The position numbers and the translations under genes were made by a program. 64,000 bases of DNA from the NCBI RefSeq assembly GCF_933775445.1, contig NC_065873.1:22692001-22756000 (forward strand). The letters run 5' to 3'. Shown piece by piece: positions 10,902 through 22,657 of the stretch (position 1 is its first letter; each line of letters begins with the position of its first letter). The notes beneath the pieces were generated by a model that saw nothing but the letters and a program-made list of their open reading frames with translations, ran no database searches and had not been told where the DNA came from. Source of the DNA: Argentina anserina. Taxonomy: Eukaryota; Streptophyta; Magnoliopsida; Rosales; Rosaceae.

Positions 10902-13900
10902 ATGTTGAGCCTGTCAGCTTCAAACGCCATGAGCATAGTTGCCACTGCTGCAGCTCTATCTTTGCCTATCTCTTTTTGCAGATCATCGAAGCTTAGCACC
11001 AAGAAGGTATCAAGCACAGCTCACTTGCTTTGTTACAATGAGTTTGGTTGACTTGTAAATGAAACAGTTGGTTTTATAAGTTGAAATGTGGCTGAAAGTG
11101 GTAGCTAGAGCTAAGTAGGATGGTTCCCTGGTTAGTTTTTGCATCTGGGCAATGCTCAGTTCCTCAGTCTAGTAACTATATCCTGCTTGATCAGAAATTA
11201 AGTTATATTTGGATAAAGTTACATTTTTGATTTAGTGGCCATATGCTAAGTTTTGTTAATTGAATGATTGATTGTTTATCCAGTAATTTAGGACTGGAAT
11301 GTGTTGCTTGAGACCAAAAGATACAAACTTTAGGTTGATTCTTGCACTTGCTAAAGGCTAATTGTTAAGGCGAAATCTTTTATTTCATACGGATGTAAAT
11401 CTTGGTATCTGTAGTTTATATAGAAGATATAGGGATCAGGTTACTATGTTGGTGCTTAGGTTCTTGGGATTGTTGAATTTCAGGGTCTGAGAGGATTTCA
11501 GGTTTTCGCTGTGTTGGGAGAGGAGTCAGGGGTAGATAAGAAGAATGCTTGGAGCTCACTCTTTGATGTGGAGGATCCAAGGCCCAAAAATCCGAAACTA
11601 GAAGGGAAGGTCTTGAAGGCAGCTCAGGCCTTGGAAGTTGCTAGGTTTGATATTCAATACTGTGATTGGCGCGCTCGACAAGATGTGCTAACAATCATGC
11701 TCCTCCATGACAAGGTAACACTCATTCAATATCTTAAATTTATACATTGACCTAATTGCATGTGGTTCCATTATACCATTGTTCGATATTACTAGGTGCT
11801 CATGAAATTATTATTTAGTTTGAAGTCCTTTGCCTCTTCAGTTATATATTGGGATCCTTAGTCGTAAATATGGTGGTGCAGGTTGTGGAAGTTTTGAATC
11901 CTCTAGCTCGTGAATTTAAGTCTATCGGCACCATCAAGAAGGAGCTTGCAGAGTTGCAAGAGGAACTAGGACAGGCACACAAAGAGGTCTCTAAAATAAA
12001 CTCTCAGAGCATAGAAAACCTTGTAGCTTACATAACTAATCACCAAGAACCATAAATTGCAGACCATCTAACTGACCGGATGCTTTGTCTACATTTGATC
12101 CATGAATACCAACAGGTTCATATATCTGAAGCAAGAGTTGCTACTGCCTTAGATAAATTGGCTTACATGGAAGAATTGGTGAATGATAAGCTTTTACGGC
12201 CACAGGACAGCAACACTGCAGATGCTGAGCAAGCATCCTCCTCTCCCAGTACTTCTACACAATCTTTGGATGCTGTAAAAAGGAGAAGGTCTAGGAAAGG
12301 CTTGAATGTTTCAGGTCCAGTTCAAAAGTACCATCCCCGATTGAAGAATTTTTGGTACCCTGTTGCCTTCAGCACTAATATTAAGGAAGATATTATGGTA
12401 AGCTGCTCTTCAAACTCAAAACCTTGAAAACCAACAAAAACATAGCCGATGAAAAAGAATATTATGTCCTTTTTTTAAAATGTTTTTTAGAAAAATAATT
12501 TAATTAGGTTAGGAGTTTCCATTTCAAGCACTGCTTGTCCCCTACTAGATTGTTGTCCTTTTTGGAGGTCTTCTAACAAGAGTAGTGCCACTTTTCTGAT
12601 ACAGGTTCCATTTGATTGTTTTGAGGAACCATGGGTTCTATTTCGTGGAAAAGATGGGAAACCCGGATGTGTTCAGAATACCTGTGCACATAGAGCTTGC
12701 CCTCTTGAACTTGGTACAGTAAAAGATGGCCGTATCACATGCCCATATCACGGTTAGTGCAACCTTTTAAGAAATGTTACTGATAAATCTTCCAGTATCT
12801 GCTAACGGAAAAAATATATGACTAGTATAAGAATATGTAAGTTTAAAAAATTTGTGGTGTATAAATCTCAGGATGGGAGTACGCTACTGATGGAAAATGC
12901 GAGAAGATGCCATCAACAAAATTACGCGATGTGAAAATTAAGTCATTGCCATGTTTTGAGCAAGATGGGATGTTATGGATTTGGCCTGGTGATGACCCTC
13001 CATCAGCCACTATACCTTCTTTACAACCTCCTGCAGGATTTCAAGTCCATGCTGAGGTATGCTAATGATCCATTCTTGGCCTTTTTAACTCTTGAAGAAG
13101 CATAGAGTTTACTTGCTTATGTGGAAGTGTGTTGTAACATTTTTAATTGAACTGTGTTTTGTATGACAGCTGGTAATTGAACTCCCAGTGGAACATGGAT
13201 TACTTCTTGATAATCTCCTAGATCTTGCGCATGCTCCTTTTACGCATACGTCCACCTTTGCCAAGGGATGGAGCGTTCCAAGGTTTGTTTCTGCTTTATT
13301 TTGACTATATATAATTTCTTCCGTGGCACTGTATTCAAGTAGGGAAGTAGTATGTAGGGAGCTGCTCCCTACTTTCTCAGAAAATCAGAGCTTAATACTG
13401 TGAATAATCTGATTTTCAGCTTTGTGAAATTCTTGACACCTGCATCCGGACTGCAAGGGTATTGGGATCCTTATCCGATTGATATGGAATTTCGACCACC
13501 TTGTATGGTACTCTCAACCATTGGGATCTCAAAGCCGGGAAAACTAGAAGGGCAGAGCACGCAGCAGTGCAAAACACATCTTCATCAACTTCATGTGTGC
13601 TTACCCTCTTCAAGAAACAAAACAAGGTTATTATACAGAATGTCACTCGATTTCGCGTCTGTACTAAAGCACATTCCTTTCGTGCACGTTTTATGGAGGC
13701 ATTTTGCAGAACAGGTAATTTGAATTGCTTGTGACACAAACTTCCCTAGCAACTAGCATCTTCTCCAATATGTTAAAACCATTTTGTTCAATTGACACAG
13801 GTTTTGAATGAGGATCTAAGGCTGGTCCTCGGCCAACAAGAGCGCATGAACTGCGGGGAGAATGTCTGGAGTTGCCCCGTAACATATGACAAGTTAGGAG

Positions 13901-13974
13901 TAAGATACAGGCTATGGAGGGAGGCTGTTGAACAAGGAAACAAGCGACTACCCTTCACAACCAAATCGATTTAG
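10902..13974 (+). CDS. CAO: Chlorophyllide a oxygenase, chloroplast
   Basis: Nine exons join in frame: 10902-11006, 11484-11714, 11882-11986, 12116-12397, 12605-12752, 12872-13056, 13170-13282, 13420-13714 and 13801-13974, about 545 residues, close to known plant CAO. The enzyme oxidises the C7 methyl of chlorophyllide a to formyl in two steps, making chlorophyllide b, in plastid membranes. The first exon encodes a Ser/Ala-rich transit peptide. The second to fourth encode the regulatory A domain ([28 protein letters not shown]) that controls protein stability, then a Ser-rich linker. The Rieske centre is C268-x-H270 and C287-x2-H290. The mononuclear iron ligands are D370, H373 and H378 in [12 protein letters not shown]. 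All key residues are present. An in-frame ATG at 10929 is an alternative start; the upstream one is chosen because it lengthens the transit peptide. Confidence 0.96.
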
Positions 13975-14542
13975 ATTCACATTCAAACCAAGACTGGACT
14001 TCCTTCCTTTTTGATCATCCTCCGGAACAAACCCACTTGCTAGAGTGGCCTATTTTGCACAAAAGTTACCCCAATAACTAACAATGGCATGGTGTTCGGC
14101 GTTCCTGCGCTTGATGAAGCCTTGAACATTCTAGTCCCAGAGCGACTCGGCGGCAACTGTGAATTGAACAGGGAGAAGAAAACGGTATCTGCCATAGAAA
14201 ACCCCTTGTAAAGTAGAAACAAACTGTACACCATTTCCATTTTTTTCCGTTCTCTTGTTCTGTGTACAGCATTGGTATACCTGCTTTTTCATACATGCCT
14301 TCTAAGGCTTCGATTGTTTTCCAGTCTTACAATGTGTGTTCCACTTGTATCATAACATCTCTATTGAGTCTATTGACTCTATTCAATGAAAATCCAATTC
14401 TTATTACGACAACAAACACGAAACTCATCGTTTTTATTTCAATTCACAAACACAGACAGGCAACTACATATGTGGTATCTATAAACCTCACATAAACCCT
14501 GACAAGACCTTAACCGGTGGAAGTAACTACTTTCTGTCTCTC
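13975..14542. other. Intergenic region between CAO and the zinc-ribbon gene
   Basis: This convergent interval should hold the CAO 3' UTR and the 3' UTR of the minus-strand zinc-ribbon gene. Only short overlapping frames on both strands are present, with no recognisable product and no repeat structure. Confidence 0.5.
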
Positions 14543-14869
14543 TCACATAGCTGAGCCGCAATATGGGCAGAAGCTGAACTCAGCCTCGACTCTTTGTTCA
14601 CAAACGCGACACCGCAGCAGGTCCCCCGCCGTGGAATCAGCCTTGGGAGGCGGGAGAGCTTAGTTCTGAGGAAGGAAGAGCTTACAGTTGTTACAGTACA
14701 TCTGAGGCTCTTTCCCCGGCCACCGCCATACGGGTACAAAGAAGAGCTTCAGAACCTTCTCGTAGTCCACCAAATCCGCCGGCGACTTGCACGCTATGCA
14801 CCTCCCCGCACCGGATTTCAGCACCTGCCGGACCTGCTGCTCTACCCCTCCAGCAAAGAAGAAGAACAT
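14543..14869 (-). pseudogene. Small zinc-ribbon protein gene with in-frame stop
   Basis: From the ATG at 14869 the minus strand encodes 69 residues starting MFFFFAGGVEQQVRQVLKSG, a conserved small plant zinc-ribbon protein as I recall the family. It has Cys pairs C24/C27 and C59/C62 around a WRWPGKEP turn. The frame meets TAA at 14660-14662 and then stays open for 38 further codons to TGA at 14543, encoding a second pair of Cys knuckles (CRVC and CPYC) expected at the family C-terminus. So the gene is either truncated by a nonsense mutation, leaving a first zinc ribbon that may still fold, or the base is an assembly error. No splice signals that would skip the stop were seen. Confidence 0.7.
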
Positions 14870-14934
14870 GTTTGTTTCCTTGCTTTCCTATTCGATCTCC
14901 ACTCGTCATAATCTTGGTTTCTTTAATTGGAAGC

Positions 14935-14940
<6 letters not shown>

Positions 14941-14964
<24 letters not shown>
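14941..14964. repeat. (AG)n microsatellite
   Basis: An uninterrupted AG dinucleotide array lies about 70 bp upstream of the zinc-ribbon start codon, a common position for GA/CT repeats in plant 5' regions. Confidence 0.9.
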
Positions 14965-14965
<1 letters not shown>

Positions 14966-15176
14966 TATCTGGAGGCTTCGGTAGTATTTGGGCTCAATTC
15001 TATGTATTACAGTAATAGGCTTATAGCCTAACCCAAACAAGCATATGGCTCACCAGCCCAGTTTACATTTGAACGGGCGGCTATTCTTAATAAAACTGTC
15101 GAATATTATGAGGACATGAAGCCTAAACTTCTGATGGCTCGTTTATATTTTCTTTTGATAAAAACTGGGGAATCTC

Positions 15177-16219
15177 TTTTTTTTTTTGTCAATAAGAAAA
15201 TTCATTAAAGAGGCACATAGGCCAAATAAGGGAACAAACAAGGATAAATAAACAAACACAGGAAACTAGAGAAATAACAAAACGAAAGAAAGCCGACAAC
15301 TAGAAAGACTAAGAGGAACAGTTCCAAAAAAAAGGAAAGACCAAGAGGAAATAACAGGGAAAGACTCATGGGGGTCTAGGGAGATCATCTGCTAACAGCA
15401 CATCCATGAGAGAAGTTGGGGGATAGACATCCCATTCCAAGGAGCTCAACTTCGAGATAGCAAATTTAGCAGCAGAGTCTGCCGAGCGATTGACATCACG
15501 AGGAACCCAATTCCAGGTGACATTAGTGAAGTAAGAAAGGGGGGAGGCAGCTTTCGTCACCAGCGTGGAGATTGGCAAAGGCATCAATGACTTCTTTACA
15601 GTCACCTTCCATGACTATGTTTCTCATATTGCATTTGGCCGCAAGGTTGAGGCCCAAAATAGCCGCTCCCGCCTCTGCCTCCACTGCCGAATTAAAACTA
15701 CCAACCGAGTACAAACCTGCCAAAGAACAACCCTGGGGACCCCTAATGCAGACACCAATACCAGTAGCATCCCTATTCTTCTTCCAAGAGGCATCAAAAT
15801 TAATCTTAACATAGTTGGCATGAGGAGGAGACCATCTGTTGCACAACTCCAAACAAGTAGCTGTGGCTTTGTTAGTATCCTTCGAGGAAGAGAAAGCTTC
15901 CAGCCATCTTGAAAAGTTTGATCTTATATTCTGAGAAGTTGTAAGAGGATTTGGGGAGGGGGGGGGGGGGACACCTTTCATAACTACTGCATCTCTCTTT
16001 CCAGATTTCTAGTCGATGAAAGCAAATTAAGTGTAAAAACTCCTCTTGCCCATTGGAGAGAATAGATTCATTGTTGTGCAAGGACAGGAGCCAGCTATCC
16101 AAAGTAGAGATACTCTCCTTCACAATGGCATAGCCTAGAGAGCGAAACCAATCAGCACGGGTCCAAGGGCATGTGAGAAGACAATGCTCAACAGACTCCA
16201 AGACCTGCTATACTCCAAG
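15177..16219 (-). mobile_element. 5'-truncated LINE (L1-type) insertion
   Basis: The minus strand encodes frameshifted fragments of a plant LINE ORF2 C-terminus: a zf-RVT remnant (MESVEHCLLTCPWTRADWF, from 16201) and an RNase H-like domain (VKINFDASWKKN, about 15810, and EGDCKEVIDAFANL, about 15600) running to 15366. The 3' end has a poly-A tail (poly-T at 15177-15187 on the plus strand). TGGGGAATCTC occurs at 15166-15176 and again at 16220-16230, a perfect 11-bp target-site duplication that fixes both borders. It is dead on arrival by 5' truncation and also carries internal frameshifts. Confidence 0.88.
15958..15970. repeat. Poly-G run inside the LINE fragment
   Basis: Thirteen consecutive G residues lie between the zf-RVT and RNase H remnants and probably contribute to frame disruption there. 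Confidence 0.85.
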
Positions 16220-16544
16220 TGGGGAATCTCATCATTCATAAGGTTTAGGAAGTGATTCATACATGGGGAAAGTTTTAATCTCATAAGCCCTGCTGTAAAT
16301 TCACTAGATTGTGGGAAATTCAGTACTTGAGGATTGTAAGATTTAAGTCGATGATGACTGATACTAAGGACATATGCAGGATGAATAAATAGAAATGTGA
16401 CAGTCAAATTTGAAATTTCTAAGTAGAAATGGGATCTATTTCCGACAAGGAAGTGCTATACATTCATATTTTACAGGAAGAATTTGTTTCCTTGTCAGAT
16501 TAGGAGACCTTCCGATTAAGGCTGATTGTCTGCTGTGATCATTT

Positions 16545-19500
16545 TCACTTTCTGCATATGACATCAATGGCGGCATTTTCAGTACGACTACTTGTTACAG
16601 GAGAAATCTGCTTCTTTAAGGATAGAATAGTAAGTTTTTTACCGTAATAAAAGTTGATGGAGCCTAGAACAACTTCTCTGTTCAGCTTTGCGGTGAGTTT
16701 GTGACAAACCCTGAGCTGAAAATTTAATAGAGGCTCAATAATCTTAAGAAAACCAATGATCCGGGGCTCAATAATCTTAAGAAAACCAATGATCCGGATA
16801 AGTTTATCTAGGATTGGGAAACAATTTCATACCTCTGATCTAGTAGCTCCACCTACTATAAACACAAATATGCGTTTTCCCATCTTCTTGAAATCACTGG
16901 ATGCATGCCTTAATACAACAGAAATGGAAGGGGAATATATAGTTAGGAATACAAGAGTACAAGACTAGCTCTTATATTTGTTTGTGATATTTTTCTGATG
17001 TGCAGTGAATCAGATTGAAAAACAGAGGAATATATAGTCGAAAGTCCAAACCATTGAGAAGAGTAAAAAAAGACATAGCCTAAAATTATCAAATGAAGTG
17101 AATAGACGGGTGCACAGTGCATACCAGAAGATGGAGTAAAAGCTATTATACCTCGAACACTCATCACCAGAAATCCCACGCTGGGCCCATGTCGTAGTCC
17201 GTCTTGATCTCATTGAATGTGCCTGCGGAGATTGATTTAAAGTTGGCTTTGGCTCATTTAGACATGGATAGTCTTCCTTTGACAGTTCACCATTGCTAAG
17301 TTTTTCTATTAGTTCCTGAAAGAGAAAATTTGGTCGGAGATGGTAGTTCATGTGAATTCACAAGAAAAAAATAACTACATGTATTCTGCTCTCTTAATCT
17401 GAAATTTGGAATGCCAAGAAGACATCAGTAAACATATGTAAAAGGATTTAGAGGCTCCACTGACATGATAATAAATTGCAGTTCCTAGAATCAGTCAGCA
17501 GCAATGTAAGCTTTTATTTGGGACTAAGTCTCTGACTTGTTGCATTCTCATCAAACACAGGTGCAAATTGTTTGAGGATATATTAACTTTAACTAACTCG
17601 GTTTACTATAGGCGCATCAGAAACATAAAAATTGTTCTTGTGATAAATTCCATTGCACAATGCTCATCAAATTTAACTGACAAACTACTCATTTATATTT
17701 ATTGCACCCCAAAACACCATGGGAGCATCATCAAAAACCAACTTATGCTATCCATATCTTATAAACTTAGAACTGTGTAAAAAAAACCAGCTAAGAGGTA
17801 CCTCTATAATAGGATAAAAGCTCGAAAACTTCCATGTTGCCTCACTTGGACGCTCTTTCCGAGAGGTGCGATTCTTCTGATTATTGCGTAACTGTTTGTT
17901 AGATCAATATCAATAAAATGAATAATCTGAAGAGATATGTGTGATGTATATTTACCTTGGTAAAATCTAACTTTGGAAAAGAAATTCTCGATAAACTCTT
18001 TCTGTTCTCTAAAATTTTGATATTATTCACGGCAGCCATATCTTGTGATGGTAATTTTGCCAACTAAAAACAAAGAACATGACCGCAAGTTAGCACTTGA
18101 CTAATTTATAAAGACTAAGATTACATATGCGGACTCTCGTTGAATGATGCCAACATTCATCCAATTCTGTTGACCCTCCTTGCTCTCAAATTTCTCAGGA
18201 TAAATGGCAGCAACAATCATCAACAAACGCAACTTATTTTCGCTTCTTATATCCTGCATAAAGATGGTGTTATACAAAATATGTGACTAGGTGTCTGCCC
18301 CCTCATATTACACAAAACTTCAAAACTTCCTTACATCTTTTGTCCTCAGATATTTGATCACATCTTTCATTCCTGCATATCCAAATACAAGATCCTGCTC
18401 CAGCTGCGCAAGCTCTTGAAGCCCCTCATCCCTGCTGATTGAGTAGATTTTGCTTGCAATCTAGTATATAAAAAACAATTTTTCCCAAGCAATTATTGCT
18501 ATGCTCAAAATTATGAGGAACATAATTCTTATATGTAGCCACTTAATAACTGTCATTCTGAGTTTAATGATACTCAACCCGTCATTTGTGTAATTAGTAT
18601 TCTGTATATAACATAAATTTTTAATTACTATGTTGCTTCTCTTGTTTAGTAAGAACATCATATATGAAGACAAATGGGGATTTTCTAACGGGATATTGGC
18701 AATTTAAACAAAAAAATAAAGAAAAGGACTTGGAGAAAAATTGGGGATGAACATGTAATCTAAGTGGCATATCAGAATGCATAAGCCATCTGTAATCTAC
18801 TGTATACCTTGAGAAGCATGTTCTTACCTAAGAATATTTTAAATTAACTTAGAATTTGCTGTGTTCTTATAGTTTTACATAAACTTGTAGAATTCTTGCA
18901 ACCTTAAGACAGTTCATATTAGATGCTCCATGAAGAACTAACCTCTGAATGAAGGGAAAGCCAGTACTTTTGTTTGACATACTGTGGTAATGCTTGACTT
19001 ATCTTTTCAATTGCCTTGTAGATCGATCATGAGGTTCCTTATCACTATTTACCAGAGGAAATATTACCAAACGTAAGTTTTAAGTTTCAACACTCCCTGA
19101 GTTAGAATTTGAGTAATAGCACCACCAAGGTGCAGCATACTAAGATCAAAAGAAATGAGCACTGACTAACTGTAACTAACCCCCGCATAAGAAAAGTAAC
19201 TACTGAGCATCGAATAAACTGGTATGTACGTTGATTACTAAAATTATTTCGACGCATACACAAACCTTGAGATCTCCATTTCTGCAGCCTTATTAGTTGA
19301 AAGAAGATTGGTGAGTTTGTTCAACCGTTCACTGACCTGACATGGTCCATGTGTGATCAAAAGAATACAGAGGGAGATGAATTTATGCATCAATGCATGT
19401 TAATAGTCAACAGATATGTGTAGCTACAGGTCTTACCTCTGCTATGTGCACATGGCGAAGCTCAAGCCAGACAGATCATCCTCATCTAGCAAGACATTTG

Positions 19501-20160
19501 TCTTGTCAGGCAGACAACCAGTTTTGCTTGGAACCTGTATATATAATCCAATGTAAAACTATTCAAAACTGCAAACTGGAAAGACATAAAAATGAAGGAT
19601 TAATTGAAGGGACATTACTGCTTACCTCAAGAACATATTTATTTCCTTCCATATTTAACAAATCATGACAGATGGCATCATATGTCCATTCGTGTATGAT
19701 AGGAGCAATCTGCACAAAGACAGACCAATTGAGTATAGACAAGAGCAACTTAAGTATGCTGTGTTGATGACCGATACAGTGAGCCTGATAAAGACCTGAT
19801 CCACAGATCTGTCAAGGATAAGCAGCTCGCATGATTCTGTCACAGGAAAGTCTGGAATTGTATCTTTATATTTCATGAGACAATGCCAGATCCCAGCAGC
19901 AAGCTTTGAAGGAATTAAATCAGGAAAAGTGGTCATCGTCGTGGCATCAAGCATCTTGGCAGCTCGGTAGCGCACGATAGGAAATTCCTGTGAAATTGAA
20001 TCATCAGATAATTGCTTAACAACATTTTCACAAAATGTTCAATTATAGCTTAGTATCGCTAAACATCTACCCTTAAAGAAGCAAAGACTGTGGCTACTCC
20101 TGCAGCTATCTCATTCAAACACATTACACCTTTGCATGAGATATCAGATACAATCAACCT
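16545..20160 (-). pseudogene. SEC1/KEULE-like syntaxin-binding protein, 3' half, frameshifted
   Basis: Minus-strand exons matching Sec1/Munc18 proteins of the plant KEULE/SEC1 group run from about 20160 (CLNEIAAGVATVFASLR) through 19987-19796 ([26 protein letters not shown]), 19709-19626 ([17 protein letters not shown]), 19534-19437, 19336-19266, 19044-18943, 18460-18335 (LEQDLVFGYAGMKDVIKYL), 18253-18155, 18063-17956, 17876-17802, 17315-17152, 16908-16833 ([14 protein letters not shown]) and 16715-16545. Such proteins clasp SNAREs at the plasma membrane and cell plate. Two exons carry one-base deletions relative to the conserved frame: near 19475 (before LELRHVHIAE) and near 19005 (A-run before KISQALPQY). 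Each creates an early stop. After VCHKLTAKLNREVVLGS the last exon departs from the family ending. I infer a pseudogene; two assembly errors are the alternative. Confidence 0.75.
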
Positions 20161-22657
20161 ACTTATTCAAGAATAATTATAAGCAAATCATATATGCAGA
20201 TAATTGAGGTGTATATAAACATAGGTAAATAGAATGAAAACAAGAAGCGAGACTGATGTGTAATCCAGATGAGATTGATACTTACACGAGTCGAATTCAG
20301 TCTTAAAACTTATGTAATTTGATGCTAAATATATCTATTATAACTACACATGCACAAGTTTTTTTGTCACAAGAATCTGCTGGGTCAGAAGACGTGGTTA
20401 TGAGCTTCTTTGAGAGAGTTGGGCCTAAACTCTTATAGTTAAACATACAGTATCAAACCGTCGATGATTTAGTTTGCACTAGCTTTCTTTAATATTAATC
20501 AGATATAACATTTGGAGGACATGTTATTTAAACAGTATTTCTTGTAGAAAGGTGGCTATCATCCAAGATATATATGCTCCAGAAAGATAATTTTGCAGAA
20601 CATTACAGTTTAGAACCGAAAATTACTGCAATCATGAACCTAAAGGGAAAATCATATTGAAAGACATAGCATCAGAAAGACAAAGAATCTCTAATGAACA
20701 TGAGTAAAATTTATAAATATACACCAAGAAAACATTAATAACCGTGTTATATATAAAGTTGGTATACTCTCAAATTCCACAATGAAGAAAAATAGTTGGT
20801 AATATAAAGTTCAAAACCAGAGAGCCAGATTTAACCATCATCCTCTCACTATAATTTAAACCTTCTGCTAGCTGTGACATATATCAAAAATGACTGCATA
20901 TATTGCATAAGGTGTAATAACCTGATTTTTCCTGAACGATTATTGGATTGATTTTAAATTTATAAATTTTGTGAAACTCATTAAACATGTTTGTGTCGCC
21001 TTGCGACGTCGGAAATCGAAAACGGAAACGTTATCGGAACTTCGAGTTAGAAAAACGTTACGTTTCCGTGACGAGATAATCGACTTTTATTCCGTCGTTC
21101 GGTTGTGAAAACTTCCTTCACAAAATTTGTAGAGCTCGTCGTTACGAGTTCGTGAACGCATCACGTGTTCGAATCGGACGTCGGAAGTGGAAGTTATTAA
21201 TGTTGGAAGTTAGTTTCAGATTTTAAAAACGAGTATAAAAAGAACATTTTTCAATTTAGGGTTTCCATTTTTGAAAACCCCTCTCTCTCTCCTCACCCCG
21301 CCTCCCTCTTCTCTCTCCTCCCGAGTTCTCTCTCTCTCTCGCCTCATAAAAATTGCCTCCAGCGATCTGCTTCCCTGGGCCACCGTGGCTCTCACTGTCC
21401 GGCTCTACGGCATAGCAAGGACCTCCGCAGCAACCCTCGAGCTAGTCGCCCTGTGCCTCGCCGCCGTGAAGCCGTACGAACGTCGCCAAGTTTCTGCAAT
21501 TTCTCCGCTGTGTTCCTTCGCCTCTGCCGTGCTCAAGGCGAGTTCGCCACCATCAAATCGAGGTGAGGTTAGCTTATTTAGGTTGTGATGCTTGGTTGTG
21601 GATTTTTGGTTGATTTGGTTTGAAATTGTGGAGATCGGAGATCAGTGGAGGAGGGAAGATACCGCCGCCTTAGGCGGCGCGTGAAGGGCAGTGGAGTGGC
21701 CTAGGGGCGGCGTGAGGCTATAGAAGGTAGAGGAGAAGGAGATGAGGAGAAATGGGGCGGCGGTGGCGTGCTACGCGCCGGCCTTAGGCTCGGCACGTGG
21801 GCTTCACGCGCTGCCACAGTGAGTGGCGCGTGAGGGCCATGCGCGGTCGCCTGAGGTGGCGCGTGTACCCCACGCACCGCCGAACAGTGTTTCCGGAAAC
21901 AGTAATTTGTAAATTTATTTTTACGTACGGTGAATGTAAAAAGTAATTTACGTACAGTAAATGTAAATTTTATTTACATTCGGTAAATGTAAATGTAAAT
22001 TACATTCAGTAAATATAAAAGTAATTTTGGAAGGGTAAAGCGGTAATTATTATTTACTGAGACAATATTTTAAATTTGAATAGTATGCATACGTACAGAA
22101 ATACGTAAATAGTATGTACTCGTACAGAAATACGTAATTAATATGTATTTGTACATTAATACATGAATAGTAAATACGTGAACATTAAATACGTGAACAG
22201 TAATTTCGTAAAACCAGAAATTGCTGAATAGTAAAATAATATTATTGTTTCGGCATTTAAGGTTTACGTAACTAATCTAAATTCTTTTCTTATCTTTTCA
22301 AGGTGATCGATAACTCAAGTAACGGATTTACTTTCGGAATCGTGGAATTACACTCAAGATTATAAGGTGAGTAAAATCTCACATTTTCGAATAGACCCTT
22401 GCGGTGATTCAAGATTATGCATAATTTTAAAGAATGAAATATGACATGTATATGATATAGTGGAAAATATATTTGTATAAATGGTAAATAGGTACATATA
22501 TATATTTTTTGCTATATTATACACTGCCATGATTTCGTGGTGAATATGTTCATTTTGGTGATGAGATTTATATATCGAGCATGTGATTTAATTTGTACAA
22601 TATAACGTGATGATTATTGTACGTGGTTTTAACATTGAGTTTTGTTAAAACGTGTTT

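Noticed and set aside
14262..14495. Plus-strand frame between CAO and the zinc-ribbon gene
   Set aside because: Low-complexity AT-rich translation in likely 3' UTR sequence, no homology recognised.
21271..21588. Plus-strand frame beginning MKTPLSLL as a signal-peptide protein
   Set aside because: It lies in the CT- and GC-rich part of a solo LTR, and equivalent frames occur in the other LTRs.
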